NCBI GenBank assembly: GCA_963740555.1
Contig: CAVUES010000011.1
Span: forward strand, 1 to 52,120
Length of the DNA: 52,120 nt
DNA from: Mayfieldus sp963740555
GTDB lineage: Bacteria > Actinomycetota > Thermoleophilia > Solirubrobacterales > 70-9
Reading direction: 5' to 3'
The notes beneath the pieces are model-generated. The model saw only the letters and a program-made list of their open reading frames with translations. It was not told the DNA's origin and searched no databases. Shown one piece after another: positions 37,896-47,475 of this stretch (positions are counted from its first letter, which is position 1; each line of letters begins with the position of its first letter). A program made the translations under genes and the position numbers.

Positions 37896-40800
37896 TCAGG
37901 CCGACTTGACCAGCTTGCGGGGGCCGCGGCTGAAGCCGGCGGCAATAAGCGCCTCCTCGGAGCCCGAGCCCAGCACCGCCTCCCCGTCGACGCGCTCGAT
38001 GCCGAGCTTCGGGATCGTGCCGTCCGCGACCGCGTCGGCGAGCGCCGCCATCGTCTCGGCAAGCTCGGCCCCCTGAAGGTCGCGTAGGCGCAGGATGCCG
38101 CGGCCGCCACGCTCGACGTAGGCCTGCGGCTCACCGTCGCGCAGCAGCAAATAGGCGCCGGGCGCCCGGGCCGGCCGGCGCGATCCCTCCAGCTTCGGCC
38201 AGGGCAGCGACGCGCCGTACGGGTTGGCCGGGTCGGTCGCGGCGAGGACCAGGAAGCCGCCGTCGGGCGCCGGCAGCGAGCGCAGCCGCTCCACCGCGCC
38301 CGGCAGCGCGAACTGGGCGCCCCCCAGGCCCTCGACGAAATAGCCGCGCCGCGCCGTCCCCAGCAGCTCCAGGTTCCCCAGCTCGCCGTACAGAGTCGAG
38401 AAGCCGCCCGGCACGCCCTCGGCGAGGACGCTTTCCCGGGTGACGATCCCGTAGCGCTCGAGCATCAGCTCGGCCTGGGCGCGGAGCCGCGGCCCGGCCG
38501 GCGGGGCCCCCTCGAAGAGCGGCGCGGTCAAGGACCAGCGCCCCTGGACCGCCTGCCCGCTGCTGGCGCGGCGGCGCGAGAAGCGGCGCCCGCGCGGTTC
38601 CGCCGGTCGGACGGCACGCAGACGGGGCGCGCGGAGTGGAGCGAAAGCGTCGTTGGTCACCTCGCCGGACCAGGCGAGGTCCCAAAGCGCCTCGTTCAGC
38701 TCCTGCGGCGACGCCTCCAGCTCGGCGACGAGGTCGAGCCAGAAGCTAGGGCCGGCCTGCAGCCGGACGCGGATCGCGTCGTGGACGTCCCCCTCGGGGC
38801 TCTCGAGCTTCGCGTTGACCGGCGGCGGCCCGGCCAGCCGCACGTCCTCGCGGAAGTAGAGCGCTACGCGACCGTCGCTGCGACCCAGAGCGCCGGCGCC
38901 GACCCAAACCACCTCGCCGCTCGTGCACAGCTCGTCGAGCCAGGCGGGGCTGTAGGCCCCGAGCCGGCGCGGCAGCACGTCGCGCTCCCAGACGGAGGGG
39001 GTCAGCGTCACCCCCTGCAACGGGATCAGCGCCTCGCGCAACCGATCGGGCCCGGCGCCCGCCGCACGATGCACGTCGACGTTCTGCCAGCTGGGCAGAA
39101 AGCGGGCCAGCTCGCGCGGGTCGGTGGCTTCGACCTCGCGCCGCAGGTGGGCAAGGCTGGCGCGCCGCACCCGGCGCAGCACCTCGGCGTCACACCACTC
39201 GCGCTCGGTACCTCCGGGCAGCAGCTCTCCGCGGACAAGCACCCCGGAGCGCTCCAGCTCCCGCAGCGCCGGGGTCGGGTCGACCCCGTAGCGCCCAGCC
39301 AGCTGCGCGGTCGGGAAGGGACCGTGGGTGCGCGCGTAGCGGCGCACCAGCGCCCCGATTGGGTCCTCGGGGGACTCCAGGAATGAGTCGGGCAGGCCGC
39401 TGGGCGGTGGGATGCCGAGGGCGTCGCGGTACAGGCCCGCGTCCTCGGCGGCGACGTAGCGCTCCGCGCCGGCGACCCGCAGCAGCACCGCGCGGCGCTC
39501 GCCGACCAGCTTCTCGAGCATCGACTCGGCGGCGTAGCCCTCGGCAACCCGCTGCTCGCACTCCTCCAGCGTCAGGTCGCCGAGGTCGCGCAGCACCTGT
39601 TGGAGGGCGTCGCGATCACGCGCCTGACCGGCCTCGGTGCGGTGCTGGAGCTGCGCCTCGACTTCGTCCAGCGCCTCAGGGTCGATCAGCTCGCGCAGCT
39701 CCTCCTGGCCGAGCAGCTCGCGCAGCAGCTCGCGGTCGAGCGCCAGCGCCGCGGCGCGCCGTTCGGCATTGGGCGTGTCGCCCTCGTACATGTAGGTGGC
39801 GACGTAGTCGAACAGCAGCGAGGAGGCGAAGGGCGACGCGGTCTGCGTCTCGACCTCGACCAGCGTCAGGCGGCGCGAATGCAGGTTGCGCAGCAGCTCG
39901 TCGAGCGCCGGCAGATCGAGCACGTCGCGCAGGCACTCGCGGTAGGTCTCGAGGATGACCGGGAAGCGGGGAAAGTCGCGGGCGACCTCGAGCAGGCTCT
40001 GCGACTTCAGCCGCTGCTGCCAGAGCGGTGTGCGCTTGCCCGGGTAGGCGCGCGGGATCAGCAGCGAGCGGGCCGCGTTCTCGCGAAAGCGGGCGCCGAA
40101 CAGCGCCGAGCCGGAGAGCTCGGAGACGACCAGGTCCTCGAGCTCGTCGGGCTCGATCAGGACCATGTCCGAAGGTGGGGGCTCGTCCGCGTCGGGGAGG
40201 TGGATGACGATGCCGTCGTCGGACCAGATCGCGTCCACCTCCAGCTCGCGCTCGTTGCGGAGCTTCGCCGACAGCGCCAGCCCCCAGGCCGCGTGCACCC
40301 GGCCGCCGAAGGGGGAGAGGACGCAGAGGCGCCAGTCGCCGATCTCGTCGCGGAAGCGCTCGACCACGATCGCCTCGTCGGAGGGAACGACCCGCGTCGC
40401 CGCCTGCTGCTCGCGCAGGTAGGTGACGAGGTTCTCGGCCGCGCGGCGGTCGAGGTCGTATTCGGCCGCCAGCTTCTCCGGGTCGGCGGAGACGGCCTCG
40501 CGGGCGAAGGCCCCGATCGCCTTGCCCAACTCGGCAGGGCGGCCGACGCCGTCACCGCGCCAGAAGGGGACGGCACCGGGGACGCCGGGCGCCGGGGTGA
40601 CGATCACCCGGTCGCGGGTGATGTCCTCGATCCGCCAGGTGGTGGCGCCGAGCAGGAAGGTCTGGCCGGGCCGCGCCTCGTAGACCATCTCCTCGTCCAG
40701 CTCGCCGACCCGTCGCCCGTCGGGAAGGTGGACGCCGTAGAGGCCGCGATCGGGGATCGTGCCGGCGTTGGTGACCGCGAGCTGGCGCGCTCCCTTGCGG

Positions 40801-42638
40801 CCGCGGATCGTGCCCGCGGTTCGGTCCCAGACGATCCGCGGACGCAGCTCGGCGAAGCGCTCCGACGGGTAGCGGCCGTCGAGCATGTCGAGGACGTTCT
40901 CGAGCTGTTCGCGCGAGAGCTCGGCGAACGGCTGCGACGAGGTGACAAGGCGCTCGACCTCGTCGAGGTCCCACTCGTCCAGCGCCGCCATCGAGACCAG
41001 GTGCTGGGCGAGGACGTCGAGCGGGTTCTGCGGGATCACCGTCTCCTCGATCTCGCCGCTGCGCATCCGCTTTGCGACCACCGCGCACTCGAGCAGGTCG
41101 GCGCGGAACTTGGGGAAGATGCGGCCCTTCGAGACCTCGCCGAGCCCGTGGCCGGCGCGGCCGATCCGTTGCAGGCCGCGGGTCACCGACTTCGGCGACT
41201 CGACCTGGATCACGAGGTCCACGGCCCCCATGTCGATTCCCAGCTCCAGCGAGGAGGTGGCGACGAGGCAGGGCAGCTTGCCCGACTTCAGAAGCTCCTC
41301 GACCAGGGAGCGCTCCTCGTGGGAGAGCGAGCCATGGTGGGCGCGGGCGACTTCGACGGGTCCGCTCTCGGCCGCGGGTCCTGTCACGGAGTCCGCGCTC
41401 GCGGCCGTGCTCGGGGACTGCGCGCGATCCGCGATCGCGGCCTCCGCACCACCCGCGGAAGAGGCGCCACCGTTGCTCCCGTGCCCCCCGTGCTCAGTTG
41501 CAGGGAGTTCTTGCTCCGGTTCCTCGTTGGCCAGCTCGTTGAGGCGCTTGGCCAACCGCTCGGCACCCCGCCGGTTGTTGACGAAGATGATCGTCGAGGT
41601 GTGCTCGCGGACGAGTCGCAGCAGCTCCGGGTAGATCGCGGGCCAGATGGATCTCGCGTTGACCGCCGGGTCCAGCGAAGCTTCGATTGGACCAGGGTCA
41701 ATTCGCTCGGCCGCGGGTCCTGTCACGGAGTCCGCGCTCGCGGCCGTGCTCGAACCCTGCGCGCGGTCCGCGACCGCGGCCTCCGCACCACCCGCGGAAG
41801 GGACCGCAGATGCCCCGGGTTCCGTCATGTCTTCCACAGGAACTTGAATCTCAAGATCGAGCTCCTTCGATCGTCCCGCGTCGACGACCTCACAGGAACG
41901 CTTCGGGCCGACCAGGAAGGAGGCGATGCGGTCGAGGGGCCGCTGGGTCGCCGAGAGGCCGATGCGCTGGACACCATTGCTCGGCACATCCTCAGCCAGC
42001 GAGTCGCCTTGCGACGAGCGGTGATCCGGGCTGTGCCCGGATGCAGGCGTGCCGGGGTCGCTGTCACTTCGCCGCACGAGCTGCTCGAGGCGCTCCAGGG
42101 TCAGCGCCAAGTGCGAGCCGCGCTTGCTCTGCGCGACCGCGTGGATCTCGTCGACGATCACCGCCTCGACCGAGCCGAGGATCTCGCGGGCGCCCGAGGA
42201 GAGGATCAGGTAGAGCGATTCAGGAGTGGTGATCAGGATGTCGGGCGGATTGCGCCGCATCGCCTGTCGTTCCTTCTGCGGCGTGTCGCCGGTCCGAAGG
42301 CCGACCGAGATCTCGGCCCCGATCCCGGCCAGCGGCGCCCTCAGGTTGCGCTCGATGTCGTAGGAGAGGGCCTTCAGCGGCGAGATATAGACGATCCGGG
42401 TGCCGTCTCCGCGCTCGGGCTCGCTCGCGAGGCGGTCGATTCCCCAGAGGAACGCCGCGAGGGTCTTTCCGGAGCCGGTCGGGGCGCAGATCAGCGTGTT
42501 GGCGCCGCTCGAGATCGCCGGCCATCCGCCTGCCTGGGCAGGCGTGGGGGCGTCGAACGACGCCTCGAACCATTTGCGCACGGGCGCCGAAAAGGGCGCC
42601 AGGGGGTCTTTCGCACTCGTGTTTCGCTCAGAGGCCAA
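37896..42638 (-). CDS. lhr: Large helicase-related protein Lhr (DEAD/DEAH)
   Basis: About 1580 residues from the TTG at 42638. Walker A is A-P-T-G-S-G-K-T at about 52-59, D-E-I-H at about 155, S-A-T at about 228, the N-N-R-R-G-A-E-R motif and Q-R-I-G-R-A-G-H (motif VI) at about 491. The DUF4145/Lhr-core winged-helix and a long C-terminal extension with repeated beta-barrel and winged domains follow. It unwinds DNA/RNA hybrids and is linked to mitomycin-C resistance. Two 32-residue near-identical inserts (about 279-311 and 392-424) are encoded by 95-bp repeats. No earlier start is supportable because the region upstream belongs to plsC. Confidence 0.9.
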   Translation of the reverse strand: MASERNTSAKDPLAPFSAPVRKWFEASFDAPTPAQAGGWPAISSGANTLICAPTGSGKTLAAFLWGIDRLASEPERGDGTRIVYISPLKALSYDIERNLRAPLAGIGAEISVGLRTGDTPQKERQAMRRNPPDILITTPESLYLILSSGAREILGSVEAVIVDEIHAVAQSKRGSHLALTLERLEQLVRRSDSDPGTPASGHSPDHRSSQGDSLAEDVPSNGVQRIGLSATQRPLDRIASFLVGPKRSCEVVDAGRSKELDLEIQVPVEDMTEPGASAVPSAGGAEAAVADRAQGSSTAASADSVTGPAAERIDPGPIEASLDPAVNARSIWPAIYPELLRLVREHTSTIIFVNNRRGAERLAKRLNELANEEPEQELPATEHGGHGSNGGASSAGGAEAAIADRAQSPSTAASADSVTGPAAESGPVEVARAHHGSLSHEERSLVEELLKSGKLPCLVATSSLELGIDMGAVDLVIQVESPKSVTRGLQRIGRAGHGLGEVSKGRIFPKFRADLLECAVVAKRMRSGEIEETVIPQNPLDVLAQHLVSMAALDEWDLDEVERLVTSSQPFAELSREQLENVLDMLDGRYPSERFAELRPRIVWDRTAGTIRGRKGARQLAVTNAGTIPDRGLYGVHLPDGRRVGELDEEMVYEARPGQTFLLGATTWRIEDITRDRVIVTPAPGVPGAVPFWRGDGVGRPAELGKAIGAFAREAVSADPEKLAAEYDLDRRAAENLVTYLREQQAATRVVPSDEAIVVERFRDEIGDWRLCVLSPFGGRVHAAWGLALSAKLRNERELEVDAIWSDDGIVIHLPDADEPPPSDMVLIEPDELEDLVVSELSGSALFGARFRENAARSLLIPRAYPGKRTPLWQQRLKSQSLLEVARDFPRFPVILETYRECLRDVLDLPALDELLRNLHSRRLTLVEVETQTASPFASSLLFDYVATYMYEGDTPNAERRAAALALDRELLRELLGQEELRELIDPEALDEVEAQLQHRTEAGQARDRDALQQVLRDLGDLTLEECEQRVAEGYAAESMLEKLVGERRAVLLRVAGAERYVAAEDAGLYRDALGIPPPSGLPDSFLESPEDPIGALVRRYARTHGPFPTAQLAGRYGVDPTPALRELERSGVLVRGELLPGGTEREWCDAEVLRRVRRASLAHLRREVEATDPRELARFLPSWQNVDVHRAAGAGPDRLREALIPLQGVTLTPSVWERDVLPRRLGAYSPAWLDELCTSGEVVWVGAGALGRSDGRVALYFREDVRLAGPPPVNAKLESPEGDVHDAIRVRLQAGPSFWLDLVAELEASPQELNEALWDLAWSGEVTNDAFAPLRAPRLRAVRPAEPRGRRFSRRRASSGQAVQGRWSLTAPLFEGAPPAGPRLRAQAELMLERYGIVTRESVLAEGVPGGFSTLYGELGNLELLGTARRGYFVEGLGGAQFALPGAVERLRSLPAPDGGFLVLAATDPANPYGASLPWPKLEGSRRPARAPGAYLLLRDGEPQAYVERGGRGILRLRDLQGAELAETMAALADAVADGTIPKLGIERVDGEAVLGSGSEEALIAAGFSRGPRKLVKSA
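41367..41461. repeat. In-frame palindromic repeat A within lhr (95 bp)
   Basis: It is 94% identical (89/95) to 41706-41800 and has 8-bp inverted termini, CCGCGGGT and ACCCGCGG. It encodes 32 Ala/Ser-rich residues (A-D-R-A-Q...S-T-A-A-S-A-D-S-V-T-G-P) in the helicase between motifs IV and V. Confidence 0.85.
41706..41800. repeat. In-frame palindromic repeat B within lhr (95 bp)
   Basis: Same length, frame and orientation as repeat A, differing at six positions. It lies between motif III (S-A-T) and motif IV of the helicase, where Lhr homologues have a shorter loop. Confidence 0.85.
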
Positions 42639-42675
42639 CCGACTGATCTTACGCAGCTGGGCCGGCGGGATCGAA

Positions 42676-42681
42676 TAGCTT
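42676..42681 (+). promoter_or_regulatory. -10 element for a leaderless plsC transcript
   Basis: TAGCTT is followed by seven bases and the GTG at 42689. It supports the upstream plsC start described in the next entry. Confidence 0.35.
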
Positions 42682-42688
42682 GCCCGCC

Positions 42689-43400
42689 GTGAGCTACGCC
42701 GGAGCCCGAGCCCTTCACCCGCACCTACCGCGTCGCGATGGGGGTCTGCCGGCCGCTCGCCTGGTGGGGGCGAATGCGCGTCGAAGGGGTGGAAGCGCTG
42801 CCCCGCGGAGGTCCGGTGCTGCTGGCCGCCAACCACGACTCATGGTTCGACCCTCTGCTGGTCGGCGTGGCGGCCGCCCACCGCCGCCAGATCCGCGCCC
42901 TCGCCAAGTCGACCCTCTGGGACGTTCGCGGCCTGGGGCCGGTCCTCGACGGCATGCGCCAGGTTCCGATCGACCGGGCGGCGGGCGATGCCGGGGCGCT
43001 GGAGAGAGCGGTCGAAGCGCTGCGGGCCGGCGCCTGCATTGGCGTCTTTCCCGAGGGAACGATCTCCGCCGGTCGCCAGATGCGGGGCAGAGCCGGCTTC
43101 GGCCGGCTGGCCCTCGCGGTTCCGGAAGCCCGTCTGGTCTGCGTCGCGGTCGAGGGGACAACCGACTACGTGCGTTTTCCGAAGCAGCCGGACGTACGGG
43201 TGCGATTCTTCGAGCCCGTCTCGGGCCAGACGCGCCCGGACGAGACCCCCGCTGAGATCTCTGAGCGCCTGCTGACCGAGATCCGCGCGATCGCGCCACC
43301 GACCGACGCCGGCAGGGACCCGGCCGCCACGCTGGCCAAATACGAGGCGAAGGCGGAGGCTCAGGAAGCGAAGCGGCGCGAGCGAGCCGGGCGTTCCTGA
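42689..43400 (+). CDS. plsC: 1-acyl-sn-glycerol-3-phosphate acyltransferase (PlsC), probable 5' frameshift
   Basis: An ATG at 42738 gives 220 residues. The acyltransferase block I is N-H-D-S-W-F-D-P (H-x4-D), block III is V-F-P-E-G-T-I-S and block IV is V-A-V-E-G-T. Most homologues have about 15 more N-terminal residues. These appear if one G is removed near 42701, joining GTG at 42689 (V-S-Y-A) to E-P-E-P-F-T-R-T-Y-R-V-A-M-G-V. It acylates lysophosphatidic acid at the membrane. The C-terminus is a charged helix of about 25 residues. It is divergent from lhr. Confidence 0.85.
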
Positions 43401-43404
43401 GCGA

Positions 43405-43902
43405 CTACCTGGTCTCGCCGAAGTGGCGGGCCATGATCAGCGCCGAGCGAAGCGAGCCGTCAGGGCGACGGTAATGGCGGCGGCGCAAGCCCTCGATCTC
43501 GAAATCGGCCAACGCGTACATGGCGATCGCCACGGCGTTGTCGGGGAAGACCTCCAGCTCGACCTTGTGCACACCTGAAGCGTCCGCTTCGGCGATTGCG
43601 GAATCGAGCAGCATGCGTCCGCCGCCCTTGCCTCGCCATTGCGGGAGGACCCACATTCCCAGCTCGAGAACCCCGCTCGCATTCGTCGGGTGGAGTCCGA
43701 GCGATCCGACCACATCTTCACCCTCTTCGAGAACGAAGATCACGTCACCGCCCCTGCCTTCCAGAGTCCCGCGGTACATCTCGATGAGCTCCTTCTCGGT
43801 GCTGCGCGAGTCCCGCGCCAGCCAGCGGTCCTCGTCGGCCACCACCTTCATTCCCTTGCCGAGGGCAACCGCATCGACCTGGCGGGCCCGGCGAACCTCC
43901 AC
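43405..43902 (-). CDS. GNAT-family N-acetyltransferase
   Basis: The 165-residue protein has the GNAT fold: V-V-G-S-L-G-L-H-P (strand 4), L-G-M-W-V-L-P-Q-W-R-G-K-G-G-G-R-M-L-L (acetyl-CoA pyrophosphate loop, Q-x-x-R/G-x-G/A pattern) and a C-terminal M-Y-A-L-A-D-F-E-I-E-G strand. The substrate is unknown. It lies 3 bp from the rmlC start-side stop on the same strand, as the last gene downstream of the rhamnose operon, and could be read with it. Confidence 0.85.
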   Translation of the reverse strand: MEVRRARQVDAVALGKGMKVVADEDRWLARDSRSTEKELIEMYRGTLEGRGGDVIFVLEEGEDVVGSLGLHPTNASGVLELGMWVLPQWRGKGGGRMLLDSAIAEADASGVHKVELEVFPDNAVAIAMYALADFEIEGLRRRHYRRPDGSLRSALIMARHFGETR

Positions 43903-43904
43903 GT

Positions 43905-44454
43905 TCAGAAAGGCAACTCGTCAGCTACGTCGGCCAGCGACGGCGCCGTCTTGTCGCGCTCCGACAGCAGCGGCTCCGGGATCGGCCACTCGACCCCGAT
44001 GTCGGGATCGTCCCAGGCGACACCCGACTCGGTCGCCGGGTCGTAGTAGCTGGAGAGCTGGTAGTCGACGTCGGCCTCGTCGCTGAGCACGCAGAAGCCG
44101 TGTCCGAAGCCGATCGGGATCAGGAGCTGGCGATGCGCCCGGTCGTCGAGCTCGTGTCCCTCCCATTGGCCGAAGGTCGGCGAATCGCGGCGCAGGTCGA
44201 CGGCGACGTCGAAGATCTTGCCCGACGAGCAGCGCACCAGCTTCGCCTGCCCGGGCTCGGTCTGGAAATGAAGGCCGCGCAGCGTCCCGCGCACCGAGCG
44301 CGAGTGGTTGTGCTGGACGAAGTGCAATGTCGATTCCAAGCTCGTGCCAGAGGTCTTCACGGTAGGTCTCGACCAGAAAGCCGCGGTCGTCGCCGTAGAC
44401 GTCGGGCTCGATCACGACCAGGCCCTCGATCCTGCTCTCGATCCGCTTCGCCAT
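43905..44454 (-). CDS. rmlC: dTDP-4-dehydrorhamnose 3,5-epimerase, frameshifted
   Basis: Reconstructed as about 182 residues. An extra A near 44331 (GAC-A-TTG) separates V-E-T-Y-R-E-D-L-W-H-E-L-G-I-D from F-V-Q-H-N-H-S-R-S-V-R-G-T-L-R-G-L-H-F-Q. The cupin motifs (R-G-L-H with catalytic His) and G-H-G-F are intact. It catalyses the third step of dTDP-L-rhamnose synthesis. Its ATG shares one base with the rmlB stop (TGATG). The break at a short A/T context with otherwise perfect sequence suggests assembly error. Confidence 0.88.
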
Positions 44455-45449
44455 CAGCCCAGCGCGCGACCGTACTGGCGCTCGTAGTAGTCGCGATACT
44501 CGCCCGAGCGGAGCGGCCCCCACCATTCCTCGTTGTCGCGGTACCAGGCGACCGTGCGCTCGATCCCCTCGTCGAAGCCAACCTCGGCCTTCCAGCCGAG
44601 CTGCTCGAGCTTCGTCGAGGCGAGCGAGTAGCGGCGATCGTGGCCGAGGCGGTCCTCGACGTGCTCGATCAGCGACTCGTCGCGCCCGGTCAGCTCCAGC
44701 ACCTTCTTCACGACCTCGATGTTGGGCAGCTCGTCGGGCCCGCCGACGTTGTAGGCCTCGCCCGGATTACCGTTCTCCAGCACCGCGTCGATCGCCGAGG
44801 CGAAGTCGTCGACGAAGAGCCAGTTGCGGACCTGGGCGCCGTCGCCGTAGACGGGCACCGGATCGCCGGCCAGGCAGTTGAGGATCGTCAGCGGGATCAG
44901 CTTCTCGGGGTGCTGGCGCGGCCCGTAGTTGTTGGAGGCGCGGACGATCAGCGACTCGGCGCCGTAGGTGTGGCTGAACGCGGAGACGATCAGGTCGCCG
45001 CCCGCCTTCGACGCCGAGTAGGGGGAGGAGGGGTCGAGGGGCGAGGTCTCGGTGAACGACCCCTCCTCGATCGAGCCGTAGACCTCGTCGGTGGAGATCT
45101 GGAGGTGGCGGATGCCGGCGTCGCGGGCGGCCTCGAGAAGCACGAAGGTGCCGAACACATCGGTCTCGATGAACTCGCCCGGCGAATGGATCGAGCGGTC
45201 GACGTGCGACTCGGCGGCGAAGTTGACGATCGCATCGCAGCCTTCGACCGCCTCGCGTGCCGCGTCGCGCTCGCAGATGTCGGCGACGACAAGCTCGACG
45301 CGGTCGCCGAGGCCCTCGAGGTTCTCGCGGCGCCCCGCGTAGGTGAGCTTGTCGAGCACGCGGACAGAGTCGTCGGGGCGGGTCTCGACTCGACGGCGGA
45401 CGTAGTTGGAGCCGATGAAGCCGGCTCCCCCGGAGACCAGAAGCCTCAT
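44454..45449 (-). CDS. rmlB: dTDP-glucose 4,6-dehydratase
   Basis: The 331-residue SDR has L-V-S-G-G-A-G-F-I-G-S-N-Y at 4-16 (NAD loop), T-D-E-V-Y-G at about 119 and Y-S-A-S-K at about 143. The V-N-F-A-A-E-S-H-V-D-R-S loop is diagnostic of RmlB. It converts dTDP-glucose to dTDP-4-keto-6-deoxyglucose. The ATG at 45449 overlaps the rmlD stop (ATGA). Confidence 0.95.
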   Translation of the reverse strand: MRLLVSGGAGFIGSNYVRRRVETRPDDSVRVLDKLTYAGRRENLEGLGDRVELVVADICERDAAREAVEGCDAIVNFAAESHVDRSIHSPGEFIETDVFGTFVLLEAARDAGIRHLQISTDEVYGSIEEGSFTETSPLDPSSPYSASKAGGDLIVSAFSHTYGAESLIVRASNNYGPRQHPEKLIPLTILNCLAGDPVPVYGDGAQVRNWLFVDDFASAIDAVLENGNPGEAYNVGGPDELPNIEVVKKVLELTGRDESLIEHVEDRLGHDRRYSLASTKLEQLGWKAEVGFDEGIERTVAWYRDNEEWWGPLRSGEYRDYYERQYGRALG

Positions 45450-46297
45450 GCCGCTTCGCGCTCCGCCGCGCGCTGGGCCAGGTAGCCGGCCAACCCGTCG
45501 CGCCAGGAGGGTAGGACGATCGCGTGCTCGTGCTGGGTCTCCAGTGCCGAGTAGGCGGGCCGGGGCGCTGGCAGGGCGAGCATGTCCGTGGTCGCGGAGA
45601 GCACGTTGCACTCGACCTTCGCCTGGTCGAAGATCTCGCGCGCGAAGTCGTACCAGGAGCAGGCGCCCTCGGCCGCCATGTGGTGGATCCCGTAAGTCGT
45701 CCCCTCGATCAGCCGCACGATCCCCGAGGCCAGATGCCAGGTGTAGGTCGGCGAGCCGACCTGATCGCGGACGACGAGCACCTCGCCGTGGTCGGCGGCG
45801 AGCTGCAGCATCGTCTCGACGAAGTTGCGGCCGCCGATCCCGAACAGCCACGAGGAGCGCACGACGAAGTGGCGCCGGTTGGCGGCCGCGGTCGCCTCCT
45901 CGCCGGCCAGCTTCGTGCGCCCGTAGGCCGACTGTGGCGCCGGCTCGTCCACCTCGACGTAGGGCGACTCCTTGGCGCCGTCGAAGACGTAGTCGGTGGA
46001 GACGTAGACGACCTTGGCGCCGACCGCCGCAGCCGCGCCGGAGACGTTGCCGGCGCCGGTCCCGTTGACGGCCATCGCCTGATCCTCGGCCTCCTCGGCG
46101 CCGTCGACGTCGGTCCAGGCGGCCGTGTTGATCACCACGTCGGGACGATCGCGCTCGAAACGGGCGAGAACCGCTTCCGTGTCGGTGACGTCGAGCTCGC
46201 CGTGCGAGTGGCCGGACACCACGTGGCCCGCGTTTGTCGCCGCGAGCACGACGTCGCGTCCCAGCATTCCCCCCGCGCCTGTGACCACGACCCTCAA
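45446..46297 (-). CDS. rmlD: dTDP-4-dehydrorhamnose reductase
   Basis: The 283-residue protein has V-T-G-A-G-G-M-L-G-R-D at 5-15, N-T-A-A-W-T-D-V-D-G at about 61, S-T-D-Y-V-F-D-G and Y-G-R-T-K-L-A-G-E. It performs the final NADPH-dependent reduction to dTDP-L-rhamnose. The TTG start at 46297 overlaps the rmlA stop (TTGA). The ordered overlaps suggest strict co-translation of all four rml genes. Confidence 0.95.
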   Translation of the reverse strand: MRVVVTGAGGMLGRDVVLAATNAGHVVSGHSHGELDVTDTEAVLARFERDRPDVVINTAAWTDVDGAEEAEDQAMAVNGTGAGNVSGAAAAVGAKVVYVSTDYVFDGAKESPYVEVDEPAPQSAYGRTKLAGEEATAAANRRHFVVRSSWLFGIGGRNFVETMLQLAADHGEVLVVRDQVGSPTYTWHLASGIVRLIEGTTYGIHHMAAEGACSWYDFAREIFDQAKVECNVLSATTDMLALPAPRPAYSALETQHEHAIVLPSWRDGLAGYLAQRAAEREAA

Positions 46298-47370
46298 ACC
46301 AGCTCGATCTCCGAGTTGTCGCCGATCATCATCCGCAGTGTCTTCGGCTTTCCGTCGCTGCGCGTGACGCTCACGTTACGACCCAGCAGGCTGGCTTCCA
46401 GACGGGTTTCCTGGTCGGCCACTCGGGCGCCCGCGAGCAGGATCGAGTTCTCGATCTCCGAGCGGCTCACCTCGACCTCCTCACCGATCGAGGTGTAGGG
46501 GCCGATGAAGGCATCGGAGATGCGGGCGCCCCTGCCGATGATCGCCGGCCCGCGCACCACCGACCCCGAGATCACGGCGCCGGACTCGACGGCGACGCGA
46601 CCCTCGACGCGGGAGTCCTCGGAGACCTCGCCCTCGATCTGGGGGTCCAGCTCCTCGAGCACCAGCCGGTTGGCCTCGAGCATGTCCGCGAGCTGACCGG
46701 TGTCCTTCCACCAGCCACTGACGACCTGCGACTCGACCCGCTGGCCCCCCTCGATCAACCGGTCGATCGCCTCGGTGATCTCGAGCTCGCCGCGCCAGGA
46801 GGGCTCCAGAGCGCGTGCCGCCTCGAAGATCGATGGACCGAAGAGGTAGACGCCGACCAGCGCCAGGTCGGAGGGCGGGTCGTCGGGCTTCTCCACCAGG
46901 CGCACGACGCGTTCCCCCTCCAGCTCCGCGACTCCATAGGAGCTTGGGTCGTCGACGTGGGTGAGGAGGATCAGGGCGTCGGGCTGGGACTCGCGAAAGG
47001 CCGACACGAGCCCCGTGATGCCTTCCGCGAGCAGGTTGTCGCCCAGGTACATCACGAACGGCGAACTGCCCAGGAAGTCCTCCGCGGTAAGGACGGCGTG
47101 CGCGAGCCCGGCCGGCTCATCCTGGGTGATGTAGGTGATCGCCGCCCCGAAGGCGCTGCCGTCGCCTGCTGCCGCGCGGATCTCGTCTCCGGTCTCGGGA
47201 GCGATCACGATCCCGATCTCGGTCACGCCGGCCTCGACCAGGGCCTCGATTCCGTAGAAGAGCACGGGCTTGTTGGCCACCGGCACGAGCTGCTTGGCCG
47301 ACGTGTGCGTGATCGGGCGCAGCCGCGTTCCCGCGCCGCCCGAGAGGATGAGGCCCTTGAGGTCGTTCAT
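46294..47370 (-). CDS. rmlA: Glucose-1-phosphate thymidylyltransferase, long form
   Basis: The 358-residue nucleotidyltransferase has L-I-L-S-G-G-A-G-T-R-L-R-P-I at 6-20, the sugar pocket segment and W-K-D-T-G-Q-L-A-D-M. The last about 110 residues form a left-handed beta helix (I-S-G-S-V-V-R-G-P-A-I-I-G-R-G-A, hexapeptide repeats). This marks the long RmlA type seen in actinobacterial sugar clusters, as in StrD. It starts dTDP-L-rhamnose synthesis. It is the promoter-proximal rml gene and is divergent from the membrane-protein gene. Confidence 0.93.
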   Translation of the reverse strand: MNDLKGLILSGGAGTRLRPITHTSAKQLVPVANKPVLFYGIEALVEAGVTEIGIVIAPETGDEIRAAAGDGSAFGAAITYITQDEPAGLAHAVLTAEDFLGSSPFVMYLGDNLLAEGITGLVSAFRESQPDALILLTHVDDPSSYGVAELEGERVVRLVEKPDDPPSDLALVGVYLFGPSIFEAARALEPSWRGELEITEAIDRLIEGGQRVESQVVSGWWKDTGQLADMLEANRLVLEELDPQIEGEVSEDSRVEGRVAVESGAVISGSVVRGPAIIGRGARISDAFIGPYTSIGEEVEVSRSEIENSILLAGARVADQETRLEASLLGRNVSVTRSDGKPKTLRMMIGDNSEIELV

Positions 47371-47462
47371 CGCAGGCGCAAGGCTACTGGCCGCGAGAGA
47401 GCTCAACCGGCTGGCCGGAGCGCCGCAAACCGGCGCCCGGTCGAGGCGCCGGGGCCAATTCC

Positions 47463-47468
47463 TATGAT
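47463..47468 (+). promoter_or_regulatory. -10 element for a leaderless membrane-protein transcript
   Basis: TATGAT is followed by seven bases and the GTG at 47476. It is the clearest -10 of the leaderless set in this window. Confidence 0.45.
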
Positions 47469-47475
47469 CCCGCCC

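Noticed and set aside
39600..42692. About 1030-codon open frame on the plus strand opposite lhr
   Set aside because: No family-like sequence; biased composition from the high-GC antisense of a real gene.
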